A DNA stretch of 64,000 nt from Zygnema cylindricum (lineage: Eukaryota > Streptophyta > Zygnematophyceae > Zygnematales > Zygnemataceae): the NCBI GenBank assembly GCA_037447655.1, contig JBBHKE010002682.1, forward strand, positions 113,034 through 177,033, read 5' to 3'. This document shows, one piece after another, positions 1-11,529 of the stretch (positions are counted from its first letter, which is position 1; each line of letters starts with the position of its first letter). The notes beneath the pieces are model-generated. The model was not told the DNA's origin. It searched no databases and was given only the letters and a program-made list of their open reading frames with translations. The position numbers and the translations under genes are program-made.

Positions 1-2
1 AC

Positions 3-893
3 GTGGTGGAAATGGATATGGATCTGTGGGACAAGGGAGAAGCTGTGGTGATTCGAAAGAATCCACGGATTCCGGCCACAGTTTTTGAGGGAGGAAGAAA
101 AAGCAGCAAAAGGCTTCAAGAGAAACAAGCTAACAACAAGGTAACTAAACTTTCTCACCCGGATGAACCTGAACCATATGGAGAGGCAATGAACTTCCCG
201 GAGAGAAACCGATGGAAGACGGCCATCAATGAAAAGATAGCTTTAATCATGGCGGCTGATACATGGGAACTGGTGGAATGTCCACCTCATCGCAAACCAA
301 TTGGATGTAAGTGGGTTTTCAAATTGAAACTGAATCGTGACAATACTATTGAGCGATATAAGGCCCGGTTAGTGGCCAAAGGTTTTACTCAGAAAGAGGG
401 AATAGATTACGAAGAAACCTTTGCTCCGGTCGTCAAATTCCCCTCGGTCCGGATACTTCTCAGTCTGGCAGCTGTAGAAGACAAGGAAGTACACCAGATG
501 GACATCAAATCTGCCTTCTTGCATGGAGAACTGGAGGAGGAGATCTTCATGCGACAGCCGGAAGGACTCGTGGAAAAAGGAGAAGAAAGTAAGGTATGTC
601 GACTGATCAAATCTCTCTATGGTTTGAAACAGGCACCCAGACAGTGGAACAAGAAACTTGATGAGTTCCTTACTGGTCTGGGATACATTCTGATCAGCTC
701 AGATCATTCAATTTATGTTTTTGAAGATGAGAAAGGTGTCATCTTTATTGCAATTTATGTTGATGATTTGCTTTTTCTGAGTAAGTCAGTGGAGAAAATC
801 AACAAACTAAAAACAGATCTGAAGGGAAGATTCAAGATGAAGGACATGGGGGAGGCGAGATATATTCTGGGAATACAAGTAGAGAGAGAATAG
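3..893 (+). pseudogene. Copia integrase tail and reverse transcriptase (K)
   Basis: The open frame of 296 codons begins in the integrase C-terminal tail (GGRKSSKRLQEKQ, typical of these elements). It continues through the copia [59 protein letters not shown] and the catalytic box IYVDDLLFLSK near residue 250. It stops at a TAG at 891 where related copies read on into the end of the RT domain, and the frame resumes shifted from about 900. The true start is upstream of the window, so the first ATG here is not a real initiation site. The protein would copy element RNA into cDNA inside virus-like particles. Confidence 0.9.
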
Positions 894-939
894 AGAAAAG
901 AGAATAATTAGACTAACTCAGAAAGAGGCAATTGGAAAC

Positions 940-1776
940 ATGCTGGAAAAATTTCAGATGGAAAAAGCCAACAGTTGTAAAAATCTCATGGATCTAAAGA
1001 AGGGAGGTGAGGGGAATGAGGAAGGAGACATCCTAATTCTAGATGATGAACAAGGTCCAGAAGAGAGGAAGTTCATGCAGACTATTCCATACAGACAAGT
1101 AGTGGGCAGTCTGATTTATTTCACGAATTGTACGAGACCGGATTTGGCAGCACCTGTAGGAGTGCTAAGTAGAAGTCTGAATGCTCCTACCAAAAGGGAT
1201 TGGGAAGTTGCTAAGAGGGTTCTCAGATATCTCATAGGAAGTAGGGATCTATGGTTGTATTTGGGTGGGGAAAATACTGACATCACCACTTGGAGTGATG
1301 CCAGCTATGGGGATGCTCCGATGCCAAGATGTACATCTGGATATGTGTTGTACGTGGGGAATGGTTCTTGTTGCTGGAGCAGTAAGCAGCAAAAGGTCAT
1401 TGCTCAGTCCACCATGGAGGCTGAGTATATGACATCTTGCTCTGCTGTGAAGGAATTGATGTGGGTCAAATCCTTACTTGGTGAATTGGGACATCTTAAG
1501 ATTAGAGCTTAGAAAATATTTTGTGATAATCAAGCAGCAATTGCAATTGCTGCTAATCCTAAACATCAGTTTAAAGCAAAGCACATGGATATCAGACTTA
1601 GCTTTGTTAGGGAAAAGGTGGAGAACAAAATAACAAGTCTAGAATATAGACCAGACAGTGAAATGGTAGCAGATATGATGACAAATGGTAGCAGATATGA
1701 TGACAAAGCCAGTGCCTTCACCTAAATTAATATGTTGCAGAGAGAAGTGTGGACTTAAACTAAAAGATGACTAGAA
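940..1776 (+). pseudogene. Copia RT C-terminus and RNase H (K)
   Basis: This continues the RT/RNase H of element K after a frameshift near 890-900. Visible motifs are YRQVVGSLIYF, TRPDLAAPVGVLSRSL, the RNase H motif WSDASYG, CCWSSKQQKV, STMEAEYM, then CDNQAAIAIA and HMDIRLSFVREKV. A TAG at 1510-1512 interrupts the frame just before the CDNQ motif. A 22-bp tandem duplication at 1663-1684 and 1685-1706 shifts the frame near the C-terminus (ADMMT region). RNase H normally removes the RNA strand during cDNA synthesis; this copy cannot make a full protein. Confidence 0.88.
1663..1706 (+). repeat. 22-bp tandem duplication in RNase H
   Basis: Two identical 22-bp units, ATGGTAGCAGATATGATGAC plus AA, lie head to tail. 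Because 22 is not a multiple of three, this shifts the RNase H frame, and it is absent from the other copia copies in the window. Confidence 0.9.
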
Positions 1777-1787
1777 AATAAGGGGAG

Positions 1788-2727
1788 TGTTGAAATTAAA
1801 AAGATTTCTTATGTATTTTCTAGGTTTTTTAAAAGTAATATAAAATGAGGAAGAAAAAGCAGAGGCAGCCTGCTTCTAACTTCTCTCTCTAGCCCCATAC
1901 TTGTCGTAGTCACTTGTGGCTGAAGAAGAAGCTAAAGCCATGGCTGCCTATGCTTCTCCTAAAGACAGAAGGCAGTCCTTTGTTAAACTTACCAAAAAGG
2001 TTAACAGACCCAGGATTTGATCCTGGTACCTATCGTTCGTCTGAATAGACCAGCGTCGTTATCATGTAGCCTAAAACGTGTGTCGAGATATATAGGGTAC
2101 GATAGCTACTTAAAGATGTACAAATAGGAAAGTTCATTTAACTGACAATCAGAATACAATCACATAGATATAGTTAGATATAATCACGTCTAAATGTACT
2201 GCTTGTATTTTAACGGCTATATATTACGGGCAATATCAATCGGACTGCAAAGGATGAAGCCGACATCACGGAATGGACGATTTGGCGGTTTGCGGTCTCA
2301 ACCACACCGGGTGACACGTAGCAACAAGACATTGGATGGCGGCATCTCCGGAACATACCATGGCGAACCCGGAAATGGCAAGCGTCATCTTCTTGGCCAT
2401 ATCGTACAATGGCCGTACAGAAAGAACTCTGGGCCAAGTACCTTTCTGTACTGTACACTGAATTGAATCGCTACGTACTTCAGTAGTAGAGGGATAAGAG
2501 AGGGGTTCATCTTTGACCATTGATAATTAACTGCTCAAGGGAGCAAATTCAACGATTTTTTTTGTGGCAGACTCAGGGGAGTCAGCTCCTCCAAGGGTGC
2601 AATTTGGTCAATCTGTATTTTGTCAAGGTGTCACCAATATTCAGACTAAGATCTAAGAACTAAGATTATCCTAGAGGTTTCTAGCAAGCTACCTTCTCTG
2701 AGTACCAATGGAGGTCTCAGAGTTGCA
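1788..2727 (+). repeat. 3' LTR of element K
   Basis: The LTR starts with TGTTGAAATT directly after the purine tract and ends GAGTTGCA. In order it holds the TATTTTCTAGG block, the conserved core around 1892-1950 (CATACTTGTCGTAGTCACT and GCCATGGCTGCC), an antisense tRNA-like module, and two hairpins. The hairpins are TGCTC/GAGCA at 2532-2545 and GACTC/GAGTC at 2570-2583. It ends with an in-LTR ATG (2709) that would start gag in a 5' copy. Confidence 0.88.
1994..2085 (-). other. Antisense tRNA-like module in LTR (K)
   Basis: Read on the minus strand, an A-box-like TTTTAGGCTACATGA is followed by a B-box-like GGATCAAATCC (2013-2023) and then TTTTT (1994-1998). That order and spacing match a type-2 Pol III promoter with terminator. 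No acceptor stem or CCA end forms, so it is tRNA-derived rather than a cellular tRNA gene. Transcription is not shown. Confidence 0.5.
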
Positions 2728-2868
2728 TTCCCTTCTTTTTCTCTCTCTCTCCTTCAATGACTACAACAAGCATGAGGGATAGAGAGGATAGGTGAAAGCA
2801 GGCTGCCTTATCTTTTTCTTTTAATTTTAGACTTGGAAAAAAACTTATAAATCTAGTGATTTTCAACA
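2728..2868 (-). repeat. Minus-strand LTR fragment
   Basis: This is the first part of a minus-oriented LTR. It carries the core AATGACTACAACAAGCATG, then CAGGCTGCC, and ends in TTTCAACA at 2868, the reverse complement of the LTR start TGTTGAAA. The rest of this LTR is not to its left, so it was either the target of element K or is truncated. Confidence 0.75.
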
Positions 2869-3180
2869 ACCTACATAGACATGCGTTGTCACTTAAAGCT
2901 CAGTACAAGTATTTTGGAAAGGCACGTACATCAACATACATATGTCAAACATCGAATGGGACAACGTAACTGCGACGCAGTTGGGACAACGCAGCTGTGA
3001 CATAGTTCAGAACAACGTAAATGCGATGTAGACAAAACAACGCAACTGGGGTTATGTTTGATATGGTCCGTACAGACAACGCAGCGGCGAAAATCATGAT
3101 ATGATCCAGTACATAATAACGCAGCCGCGGATAAAATGAATATGATTCTTTACAGTACAACGCACTGGGAATTGATACGG
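2869..3180. repeat. Degenerate CAACGCARC-motif repeats
   Basis: No gene is visible. From about 2960 to 3170 the motif ACAACGYARCTG, or close variants, recurs about eight times at irregular 20-40 bp spacing. This looks like an eroded minisatellite. Confidence 0.5.
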
Positions 3181-3717
3181 ATTTAATTAATGGAAGAGAT
3201 TTATGAAATGATCACAAGTGACTTAGCCGACAAGTGTTTATACAATCACTTAGTGTAGATTTTAGTAGTCCTGATTGTACTATGGTAGAATAGTTCGGCG
3301 GGATTGGGAATGTTTTGATCTTAGTGGTAGCTTAGTTTTTGACGTATTTCTTAGGTACAATTGCATCGGCGATACAACATAGAGTAGATACTCTCTGCGA
3401 CTATAAGACTTAGGACTTAGAACATTTTATGTATCCAGACTTCGAAGTAGTATAAGTGCAAACAGTTTATGGGAAACATTTGAGTATTATATCTTGAGTG
3501 TTGTCAAGTGAAGTGTATTAAAACTTTGGGAGTTGTCAGTGTTTATGCCGCTCTATATACTGATAGAGTTTTGTAAAGTTTGGATGCCTGTTTAAAATTT
3601 GGTGAACACTTGAAAACAGTTGTTTGGAAGGATTCTTAACAGCTTTTGAGAGTGTATCATGTCTACTTCTACTACTACTGGTGCTCCTCCATCTGCACCA
3701 GTGGCTGTAGAACAACA
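3181..3717 (+). repeat. LTR remnant of the B family, right end
   Basis: The right end reads ATGTCTACTTC at 3659 and finishes GAACAACA at 3717. This matches the in-LTR gag start and LTR terminus of element B (minus strand, 12746-12804). Upstream text such as GACTTAGGACTTAG resembles the B-family U3. Sequence after 3717 lacks the primer site, so this is a solo or truncated LTR. The left boundary is unclear. Confidence 0.55.
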
Positions 3718-3916
3718 TTATGATGCGTCGACGTCACTAATTTCAAAAAAACTCGCCATGGTTTCTTGATTTTGCTTTTTTGTCCTTTCTCACTATACTA
3801 TCTATCAAAATTTGCGTAAAGACATTACAAAGTAATATCTCTTATAGATATTTTATTTGATACTGTTGTTTCCGTTTTTTATTGCAAAAATTGTGAGATA
3901 CACGTGGTTGTGGGAG

Positions 3917-3918
<2 letters not shown>

Positions 3919-4000
<82 letters not shown>

Positions 4001-4109
4001 GAGAGAGAGTGGAGAGAGGGAGAGAGAGAGAGGAGGTGGAGAGAGGAGAGGAGGAGGAGAGAGAGGTGGAGAGAGGAGAGAGAGGGAGAGAAGGAGAGAG
4101 AGAGAGAGA

Positions 4110-4168
<59 letters not shown>

Positions 4169-4211
4169 AGAGAGAGAGAAAGAGACAGAGAGAGAGAGAG
4201 AAGGAGAGAGG
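3919..4211. repeat. (GA)n microsatellite
   Basis: About 290 bp of nearly pure GA dinucleotide with GGA and GTG interruptions. It produces long arginine-glutamate or serine-leucine open frames on both strands, which are composition artefacts and not genes. Confidence 0.97.
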
Positions 4212-4212
4212 C

Positions 4213-4640
4213 TTCTTCCTCTTTGTGAAATGGCATCCTTTGCTCAAGACCCTCCACAGCCCCGCACGGAAAATGTATGGCATGTGAAAATGGAAACTGG
4301 TTTGTACTCTGCGTCCTGCAATTGTTGTTTACAGAAAAACTCTTGGCGTGTGCGACAACGTCTCCATATTTGTTCACGTTATGAAACTTTAGTTAAAATC
4401 ACCTTGCGTGGTGATTCGAGTAGTAGTTTGAAGATGAGTATGAGGGACGCGAAAGTGGTTCGAAATGCGCTAGACGACAAAATACAATACATGTAAAGTT
4501 TCAAAGTGACGCAAATTGTATTGTTGTAATTTCATTTTGTTGGTTGGCCTGCTGATTTTCTCGTTGCGGGCTAAGTTCTAGAGGAAAACAACGAATAAAA
4601 AAACCCTTACTTTATCACAAGAGAAAGTGCCCTAAGTTTA
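4213..4640. other. No recognisable gene
   Basis: Mixed-composition DNA after the microsatellite. I see no copia motif, TIR or convincing coding signal. Confidence 0.5.
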
Positions 4641-4956
4641 GTGTAACACGTCGCAATTTGATTCCAATTTTGTGGCTAAAGTTAAATGCCAACATGTGCT
4701 CTCACATTGGAGCTCACGTAAGGTGAGAAATTGACTGCGCGTAACACTTTTATTTACATGCGGTAACTGCAGTTTTGTTACCAGCAGTCCTTGGGTTAGC
4801 TGTGTGAAATGTTGTTTTTTACAATGGGGGACATTCACAAGCGCGACACTTTTTAACCGGGTGTTAAAAAAATTCGCAAGTTAAATTTGTTCAACATATT
4901 GATCATCAAATCTAAACTCAAGTGTACGTAACTTCTAGTAATCTGTACTTCAAATG

Positions 4957-5930
4957 CGTCGAAAAAGTAATTATCAAGTCATTATTTGATTTGCTAGACT
5001 GTAGATAGGAGAGAGAGAGAGAGAGAGTTAGGCGGAGAGCCACCGTGGCTGCCTCCTTAGAATACAAAGTGCAACCTAAGGAAAGAGATAGAGAAACAAC
5101 ATAAATAATTTTCAAAAGGTTGGGCTAGAATTGGATTTAATATTAGGTTCTTCGGATTCTGGAATGGTTGTCGGCCTTAACCACTAAATAGTAAAAAAAT
5201 CAATTTATAAGCATGGTTCAATAATATAATAAATAATTCCCGCACAAATGCTTCATTTAACGGCGAACCGACGAAGATGTTGAACATGAAAAAAGTACGA
5301 CAGCCGCGAAGTACAAAGGGACGCAAAGAACATTTTGCGAGCCGCCAAAATTGGACGGACGACATCGATTGTAAAATTACGAGTGGACAGTCCGCGTGGG
5401 CGTCGGCACACCAGAATGGATCTTTTGGGGCCAAAGAGCTGACAAAGTGACACTTGGCAAGTCGCCAAAGGTTGGCGGAGGGAGGCGGGACAAAACCATG
5501 GCGTCGGATATGTAAAGTACATCGTCCTCATTGGTGTCGTTCACAATCTGTACAAACTGTACTAGCGCTAATGTACCTTCCCCTGTACAAATTGTAAGTT
5601 CCAGTAATGTTATTCGTAGATAATTTATAAGATAGGGATTGTGAGTAGGATTTAGGAACTTAAAAACTTTTATATTCCCTCTCTCTCAGAGGGCGTCTGA
5701 ATAAAGAGGTTGACTTTCAACAACCATATGAATCTGCTCGGGTGAGCGTTTTCTGTGATTCTTTTTGTAGCAAGTTCAAAAGAGTCTTGCCTTCACTAGG
5801 GTGTAATGGGTCATAATTTTTTCTTTCCTGGGTGGCTGCTATTCTTGTTCAAACTTAAGTTGGTTTGGCTATCCTAAAGGCTTAGGTTGAGATGTGCATT
5901 TTGGGAGGCTATGGAGCCCCCATAATTTCA
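4957..5930 (+). repeat. Solo LTR, AAATG target duplication
   Basis: The start CGTCGAAAA is the LTR start TGTTGAAAA with two T-to-C changes; the end is CATAATTTCA. AAATG flanks it at 4952-4956 and 5931-5935. It contains GTGGCTGCC core sequence, a degraded tRNA-like module, the hairpin TGCTCGGGTGAGCG near 5735, and an in-LTR ATG near 5911. The paralogous empty site at 55.8 kb supports both boundaries. No internal region remains, so it arose by LTR-LTR recombination. Confidence 0.82.
5114..5190 (-). other. Antisense tRNA-like module, degraded
   Basis: On the minus strand TTAGTGGTTAAGG (A box) is followed by a decayed B box ending TTAAATCC and then TTTT at 5114-5117. Its position in the LTR is the same as in the other copies. 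Confidence 0.4.
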
Positions 5931-6050
5931 AAATGTATAATTTTACAATTTTTGATTAGTTGACGCAAGTAAAATACTTGCGGATAGCAAAACTTGTCGA
6001 TGCAATTAGAAATTCCCTAAAATACACAAAAAAGACGACTAAGGGTGAAC

Positions 6051-6388
6051 TGCAATTCTAAGACCTCCATAGGTCCTCAGAATGGGGAGCTCACACGAAG
6101 CCTCTAAGATAACCCAGACCCCTTTGTGTTTCAACAAGAAAAACTGCCATCATAGTTGATAAAAACTCTGACCATATCCACCCCTATAATGACAAGACTC
6201 CTTTGAGTCTATAGCAAAAAGAATCTTTGAATTTGCTCCCTTGAGCAGTAAGTTATGGAGGGTCAAAGCTGCCATTTTGTACAGAAGCACTCACGTAGAG
6301 CGGCGGCTACCTACCGACTTTTCTAAGTCCTAAATCCCTCTCTAAACCCTCTACTACTAGTGTACAAAACCAATCAAAATGGTGTGTC
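6051..6388 (-). repeat. Minus-strand LTR fragment (R/U5 side)
   Basis: It begins TGCAATTCT (reverse complement of an LTR end). It continues through an inverted copy of the two hairpins, a TGTACA-type TATA region and the CTCTC block, and ends at the boundary of element B. The remainder of this LTR is not found beyond B (after 13753), which suggests a rearrangement. Confidence 0.65.
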
Positions 6389-7436
6389 TGTTGTTCTATA
6401 ACCACCGTTGCAAAGGGAGAACCAACACCGTTGCAGAGGGAGAACCAGCACTAGTAGTGGAAGTAGACATTTAAAATCAGCAGAAACTATCAACACAACT
6501 ACTCAATAACAAACTTTGAACTGACACAAAATATGACTCACTAATCCAATATGTCTCAAACTTGCTACAGTGATACAAAACACAGTAAACTCACAATTCC
6601 CAAAATCGAAGCCCAATTGAACATGTAAACTAAAAGATATGATGTTTGGAAGTTTCCCAAAAACTGCCCTTAGAAAATCATATTCCCAAAACTAGATACT
6701 ACAAAATTGGCTAAGTCCTAAGTTATATACTCACAATGTGTATCTACTGATCTACACTAATTCAGGTAACCTTTACTACGGTTATTATCTTGACTAACGA
6801 CAAAGCATCCTACTTGTACGTCACTGTACCTCAAAACCCTAATTATTACTTTCTAAAAACCTGATTAATGGAACACTATTTTTTTTCCACTAGACTACAA
6901 AACAATAATATTCATATATTTCCAGATATTAGACCGTGCACAAAACGTTCCAGCCGTACACAAAATGTTCCAAATGCTTAGTCAGCGGTAATCGCTAAAG
7001 TCCAGTCAAATGTGGTCGTGTAGTACGAAGCACTTGAGTGCTTTGTCACTAGTGGTCCCACGCGAATCACGCTTGTGGTCCCTCGTGAATCACGCTTGTG
7101 GTCCCAAGTGATTCGAGTCCGTTGAAACAAATTCAATCGACGATGGTACCGTCGAACTGTACCATATATTTCTGGAATACCCGATTCAAATCCCATACGT
7201 TCGATCCTGTAAATCAAATCGTCAACTGCGTGACACGTATGGCTAACTGTCGGCGCTACTCCAAAAAACCTGCATACGTTCTTTTGCCAACAAGTGTCCC
7301 TGCAAAAGTACAATACACTCTACTGTACTTTTTGCTACTGTAACGCTAATTAAGGCAAGTATTACAGTAGACTACTTAGAAAATATTCTAAGTTATTTGT
7401 ACCCCTATTTATTGAAATAAAAATTTATAAATTATA
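6389..7436 (-). repeat. 3' LTR of element B
   Basis: It starts TGTTGTTCTA and ends AAATTATA on the plus strand. It aligns throughout with 12746-13753, including the repeated block GTGGTCCC..CGTGAATCACG and the in-LTR gag start near 6472. A short internal duplication lies near 6412-6450. No tRNA-like module of the main-family type is evident. Confidence 0.85.
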
Positions 7437-7615
7437 AAACTCCCTTAAATATTTAGACTCAGTTACTCACTTAGTCCAATAGCATCTCTGCAAAAGTGTA
7501 ACGTAGGAACAGGAAGGGCTTTTGCTAACATGTCAGCCACCATCTTCTCATCCGGTAAATAACACAATTTAACCACTTTTGCAAGTATTTTTTCTCTAAC
7601 AAAGTGAATTCTAAC

Positions 7616-8784
7616 TGTTGATATTTGAGTATTTTCTAGGTCTATTAGGATAGAATTTGAGTATTTTCTAGGTCTATTAGGATAGAAAAAGAGCAGAGGC
7701 AGCTTGCCTCTAACTCCCTTCTCCAAGCCCCCACACTTGTCGTAGTCACTAAAGGCTGGATTGGGAGCTAGAGCCATGACTGCCTAAGCTCACTAGAGAA
7801 GACAGGGGTTGATTTAGGTAGATGTACCAAAAGGTACTTGACGGACCCAAGAATTGATCCTGGTACCTGCCGTCCGTCAAGTGACCCGTAGCCGGTAGCT
7901 ATGTCCGTTTAGTCTAGGACTAGTGCTAAGGTATATTGGGTTTGATATGTATATAAACATCTACACGTAGGATTTTCCATTTAACTAGATTACGGTTTAT
8001 CGGACATAGAAACAGTTGTACTATTAGTACTGGACAAAACAAATCGTACGGACATTTGTTTCGACGGTCCGTATTAAATACCGATATCAATCGGACGGCC
8101 GTGGTTAGCGTCGGCTTCGCGAAAAGGACAATTTGGCGGTTTGTAGACTTCGCCACTCCGGATGACACGTGGCAACATCATACAGGTTTACGGAATCTCC
8201 GGAACGAAAGACAACAAATCCAGATGTGACAAATGTCGCATAATGGCGACGTCGTACACTGTCCATACAAAAAGTACACCGTCATCTGTACTTTCTTGTA
8301 CGGTACAGTCCTGTGATTGGTCAGTACCTCAGTACTAGAATGTTTAGAGAGGGGTTTAGGACTTGGAATATTTTTGGGTAGGTAGCCGCCTCTCCGAGAG
8401 AGCATCTTGTATAAATGGCAAAATTTGGCCAGCAATAACTATTAACTCAGTTGACCAAATTCAGTGATTCTTTTTGCTGCGGACTCAAGGGAGTCCACGC
8501 TATACAGGGGTGTAGTCGGTCAAAGTGTTTGCCTGCTAGGGTGGCTGCACTTCTAAGGTAAAGTCAAAGTGGGTGAATGTGTCCAAATCTCATATTCTAA
8601 CTTTGCATTCTGTGGTGGAACTGAGCACACAGAAAGTCTTATTTCACAGTGGTGAAGCTGTAATGTGGTTCTGATTGTCAAAGGGTCAATCATTTGGGTT
8701 TATATAAACTTGGAGTCGACACTATCTAGATTAGCTTCTTTTGATCTGCGAATTCTGTTTGGCAATGGAGCCCATAGAATTTCA
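7616..8784 (+). repeat. Solo LTR inside RNase H, CTAAC duplication
   Basis: The main-family LTR starts TGTTGATATT and ends TAGAATTTCA. CTAAC occurs immediately on both sides (7611-7615 and 8785-8789), and the RNase H reading of element B continues across. A 33-bp tandem duplication (unit TTTGAGTATTTTCTAGG plus 16 bp) lies at about 7625-7690. The conserved core (CACTTGTCGTAGTCACT), an antisense tRNA-like module and the GACTCAAGGGAGTC hairpin are present. A TATAAA lies near 8411. Confidence 0.93.
7829..7920 (-). other. Antisense tRNA-like module in solo LTR
   Basis: On the minus strand an A-box-like AGACTAAACGGACATAG precedes a B-box-like GGATCAATTC and TTTT at 7829-7832. It is related to the modules in elements A, J and K. 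Confidence 0.42.
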
Positions 8785-10382
8785 CTAACATCAATGGGTT
8801 TGCTCTTAAAGTGATGGCTGGGGTTAGAGGCAATTGCAATGGCTGCCTGGTTGTCACACCAGATAGCTTGAGGACCATTTTGCATATACCCAAGTTCTTG
8901 TAAAATGGACTTGACCCATAGGAGCTCTTTGAGGGCGGAAGGTCCTGCCATATATTCTAACTCCATTGTGGATTGAGCTGTAACCTTTTGTAATTTGCTA
9001 CTCCAACAGCAGGTTCCATCTCTAATCTTCAGAACAAAGCCGGTCTTAGATTTCCGGCTTGGCATGGCTCCATAGCTAGCATCGCTCCATGTCTGTATTT
9101 TCACCTCTCCTCCTCCGAGTACAAGCTTGAGATTTCCAGTACCTGTAAGATATCTCTACACCCTTTTTGCTCTTTCCCAATCTGCCTTTTTAGGATTCTG
9201 CAGACTTCTACTCAAGACTTCTACAGCTTCTGCAATATCGGGTCTCGTACAGTTCATAAAATATATAAGACTTCCAACTACTTGTCTGTATGGCTTTGAA
9301 GCCATAAACTCTTCTTCCCCTGTCTCTTGATTCTCACAAACCATTATGCGTGAGTTTAACTCAATTCCTTCCAATTTATGCTTGAATTCCATGGGAGTTA
9401 TATATTCTTTCACATCTTTCATTTCAAATATTTCCAGCATGTTACCTATTGCTTCTTTCGGAGTCAACAATTTCAGCCTTTTGTTTCTGTCTCTTTCTAC
9501 CTGTATACCTAAGATATACTTGGCCTCTCTGAGGTCCTTCATCTCAAACCTAGACCTTAAAGCCGCTTTAATGCGGTTTATTTCATCCATTTACTTACTT
9601 ATTAATTATAGATCATCAACATATACAGCAATGTAAATTATCTCATCCTCCCTTTGTAGATCATATACAGGTTGATATGAGCTATATCTCTTAAAACTTA
9701 GCCCGATTAAAAACTCATCTAACTTCAAATTCCATTGTCTAAGGGCTTGTTTCAGCCCATACAAAGATTTTATCAGTTTACTTACCAATTCCTCCTCCCT
9801 TTTTCTACATACATATCAGGTTGTTTCATGGAAATGGTCTCTTCTAACTCTCCAAGCAAAAAAGCAGTTTTAACATCCATTTGATGTATTTCTATATTCT
9901 CTATAGACGGTAGACTTAGCAAAATTTTGACTGTAGGAAATCTAACAACTGGAAAGAAGGTTTCTTCAAAATCAATACCTTTTTTTGATTACACCCCTTG
10001 TCCACTAGCTTGGCCTTATACCTTTCAATAAAATTGTCTGGGTTCAACTTCTCCTTGAATACCCATTTGTTGCCAATGACATTTCTTCCTGAAGGAATAT
10101 CCACCTGCTCCCACGTTTATGCCTCCATAATAGATTTCATTTCATCGTTCGCCGCCTCGATCCAATTATTTCTCTCTAGTGATGAAAAGGCCTCCTGAAC
10201 TGTTAAAGGCTCCTCTGTAGCTGCAGAAAAAGCAAAGTGAGAGCTTGCTTGCAGACGGCTGCTATATCTCTTTTCCCTCGGAAATTTTGAGGCTATATCG
10301 TCGACAGTCTCGGATTTGAGTGCCTAGGCTGATCCGCAACCTGTGGTGAAGCCGTTTGTTCCGCCTGAGCTGGAACTTGTGG

Positions 10383-11310
10383 TTAAGCCTCTAATGAAGT
10401 CACTAACGGAACTGAAGGAAGAGTAGTCCCATTTGGCTGTGGAAAGTAAACTCGCTGCGTATGGTAAAAAATGACAAATTTTTGTTTTTCCTTTTCCAGT
10501 TTGACTGGCACTTGAAAAGAGTCAACCGAATCCATCTCATCTTTAATCTGGATATTTCTAGAGATAACCACCTTCTGTTTTTTAAATATAAAAACTTTAT
10601 AACCTTTTGCATTATCATCATACCCCATGAAACTTCCCGTTAAGCCTTTATCATCTATTTTCCATCTATCCTGTGAAGTATCTAGAATAAAACACTTGCT
10701 TCCAAAGATCTTAAAGTGACTAACATCAAGATTTTCTCCCGTCCAAAGCTCAAAAGGTGTATTGCTAACAGATCTACAAGCAATTCTATTTTTAATATAA
10801 ACAGAACAGTTAACTGCTTCAGCCCAGAATTTCAAATCTAGCCCTTTATTTGCAAGCATGGACCAAGCACTTTCTGTCACTGTCCTATTTAATCTTTCAG
10901 AAACACCATTTTGTTCCGGTGTATATGGAACTGTAAGATTATGACTGATACCTACCTGAAGGAGAAACTCTTCAAATTCCTTTGATGTATATTCTCCCCC
11001 ATTGTCCGATCTCACCGCCAAGATTAGAACTCCATGAAACTTTTCCACCCACGCTTTGTAGTGTTTCAAGTGAGTAAACACTTCACTTTTATGTTGCATG
11101 AAGTAAACTTTAGTTTATTTTATCTCAAATAGTCATCTGTAAATGTAACCATATAATGGACGCCTCCAGCCGAAGCCACTTATGAAGGACCAAAAACATC
11201 AGAATGTATTAGATGCATAACTTTCTCCGATCTCTGGTCTGTTTCTTGTATGGTAACTTGTGAATCTTGCTAAGTGAACAACCATCACATGATTTTATAG
11301 GATGGGAACT
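10383..11310 (-). pseudogene. Copia integrase core of element B
   Basis: The 238-codon frame at 10383-11099 holds the integrase catalytic core: VRSDNGGEYTSKEFEEFL with the second Asp, then TPEQNGVSERLNRTV with the catalytic Glu, KFWAEAVNCSVYIKNR and PFELWTGENLDVSHFKIFG. It continues to the conserved GSKCFILDTSQDRWKIDDKG tail. The first catalytic Asp and the HHCC zinc finger would lie toward 11300 in broken frames. Integrase would join cDNA to the chromosome. Confidence 0.83.
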
Positions 11311-11529
11311 GAGAGAAACCCCTTAAACTTTTCTCGGATTCACCATTTTCTTAAGGCTATTATAATTCATATGTCCTAATATTTTATGCCACAACTCAAT
11401 ATCAGATTAGACATTGGAGTACAGAACATCATTTTCTTTATATTCACCCATGTCCATCTGGTACATTTTGCTAGCATCTCTAGTTCCTGTTACTGCTACT
11501 TTCCCTTTCTTGCTAACTACCTGCCTAGC

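Larger units (their letters stand above)
1..2727 (+). mobile_element. Copia element K, 3' part only
   Basis: This is the 3' portion of a Ty1/copia retrotransposon that enters from the left window edge. It runs from the integrase C-terminal tail through reverse transcriptase and RNase H to a purine tract (AAATAAGGGGAG, ending at 1787) and a 3' LTR. The 5' half lies outside the window, so the target duplication cannot be checked. The pol region has a frameshift, a stop codon and a short tandem duplication, so this copy is dead. It is inserted in, or abuts, a minus-strand LTR fragment that follows at 2728. Confidence 0.9.
4640..6050 (+). repeat. Older dispersed repeat, split by a solo LTR
   Basis: The flanks 4640-4956 and 5931-6050 align with 55530-55880. 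Shared text includes GGAGCTCACGTAA, GTGAGAAA, TGACTGCGCG, AAGCGCGACAC and GTTGACG(C/T)AAGTA. In the 55.5 kb copy the two flanks are contiguous, so that copy is an empty site for the LTR at 4957. The family is unknown to me. Partial similarity recurs near 63510 (CCTGCGCGCA and GCGATTAGCAATTC). Confidence 0.7.
7443..10104 (-). pseudogene. RT and RNase H of element B, broken
   Basis: Minus-strand fragments cover RT ([94 protein letters not shown]). They continue into RNase H (TWSDASYGAMPS, CCWSSKLQKVTAQSTMELEY, CDNQAAIAIASNPSHHFKSK). The C-terminus (VRIHFVREKILAKVVKLCYL, ADMLAKALPVP) lies at 7463-7610, beyond the inserted solo LTR at 7616-8784. Frameshifts separate the pieces, so no protein of useful length can be made. 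Confidence 0.85.

Noticed and set aside
1892-1950. Hammerhead or other known ribozyme in the LTR core
   Set aside because: The CUGAUGA and GAAA motifs of the hammerhead are absent. I could match no other ribozyme by eye.
1994-2085. Calling the LTR tRNA-like modules functional tRNA genes
   Set aside because: No seven-base acceptor stem pairs and the T stems are often broken; only the promoter-like boxes and T runs are conserved.
3853-4377. Long open frames across the GA repeat on both strands
   Set aside because: They are low-complexity Arg-Glu or Ser-Leu strings created by the dinucleotide repeat, with no flanking coding signal.
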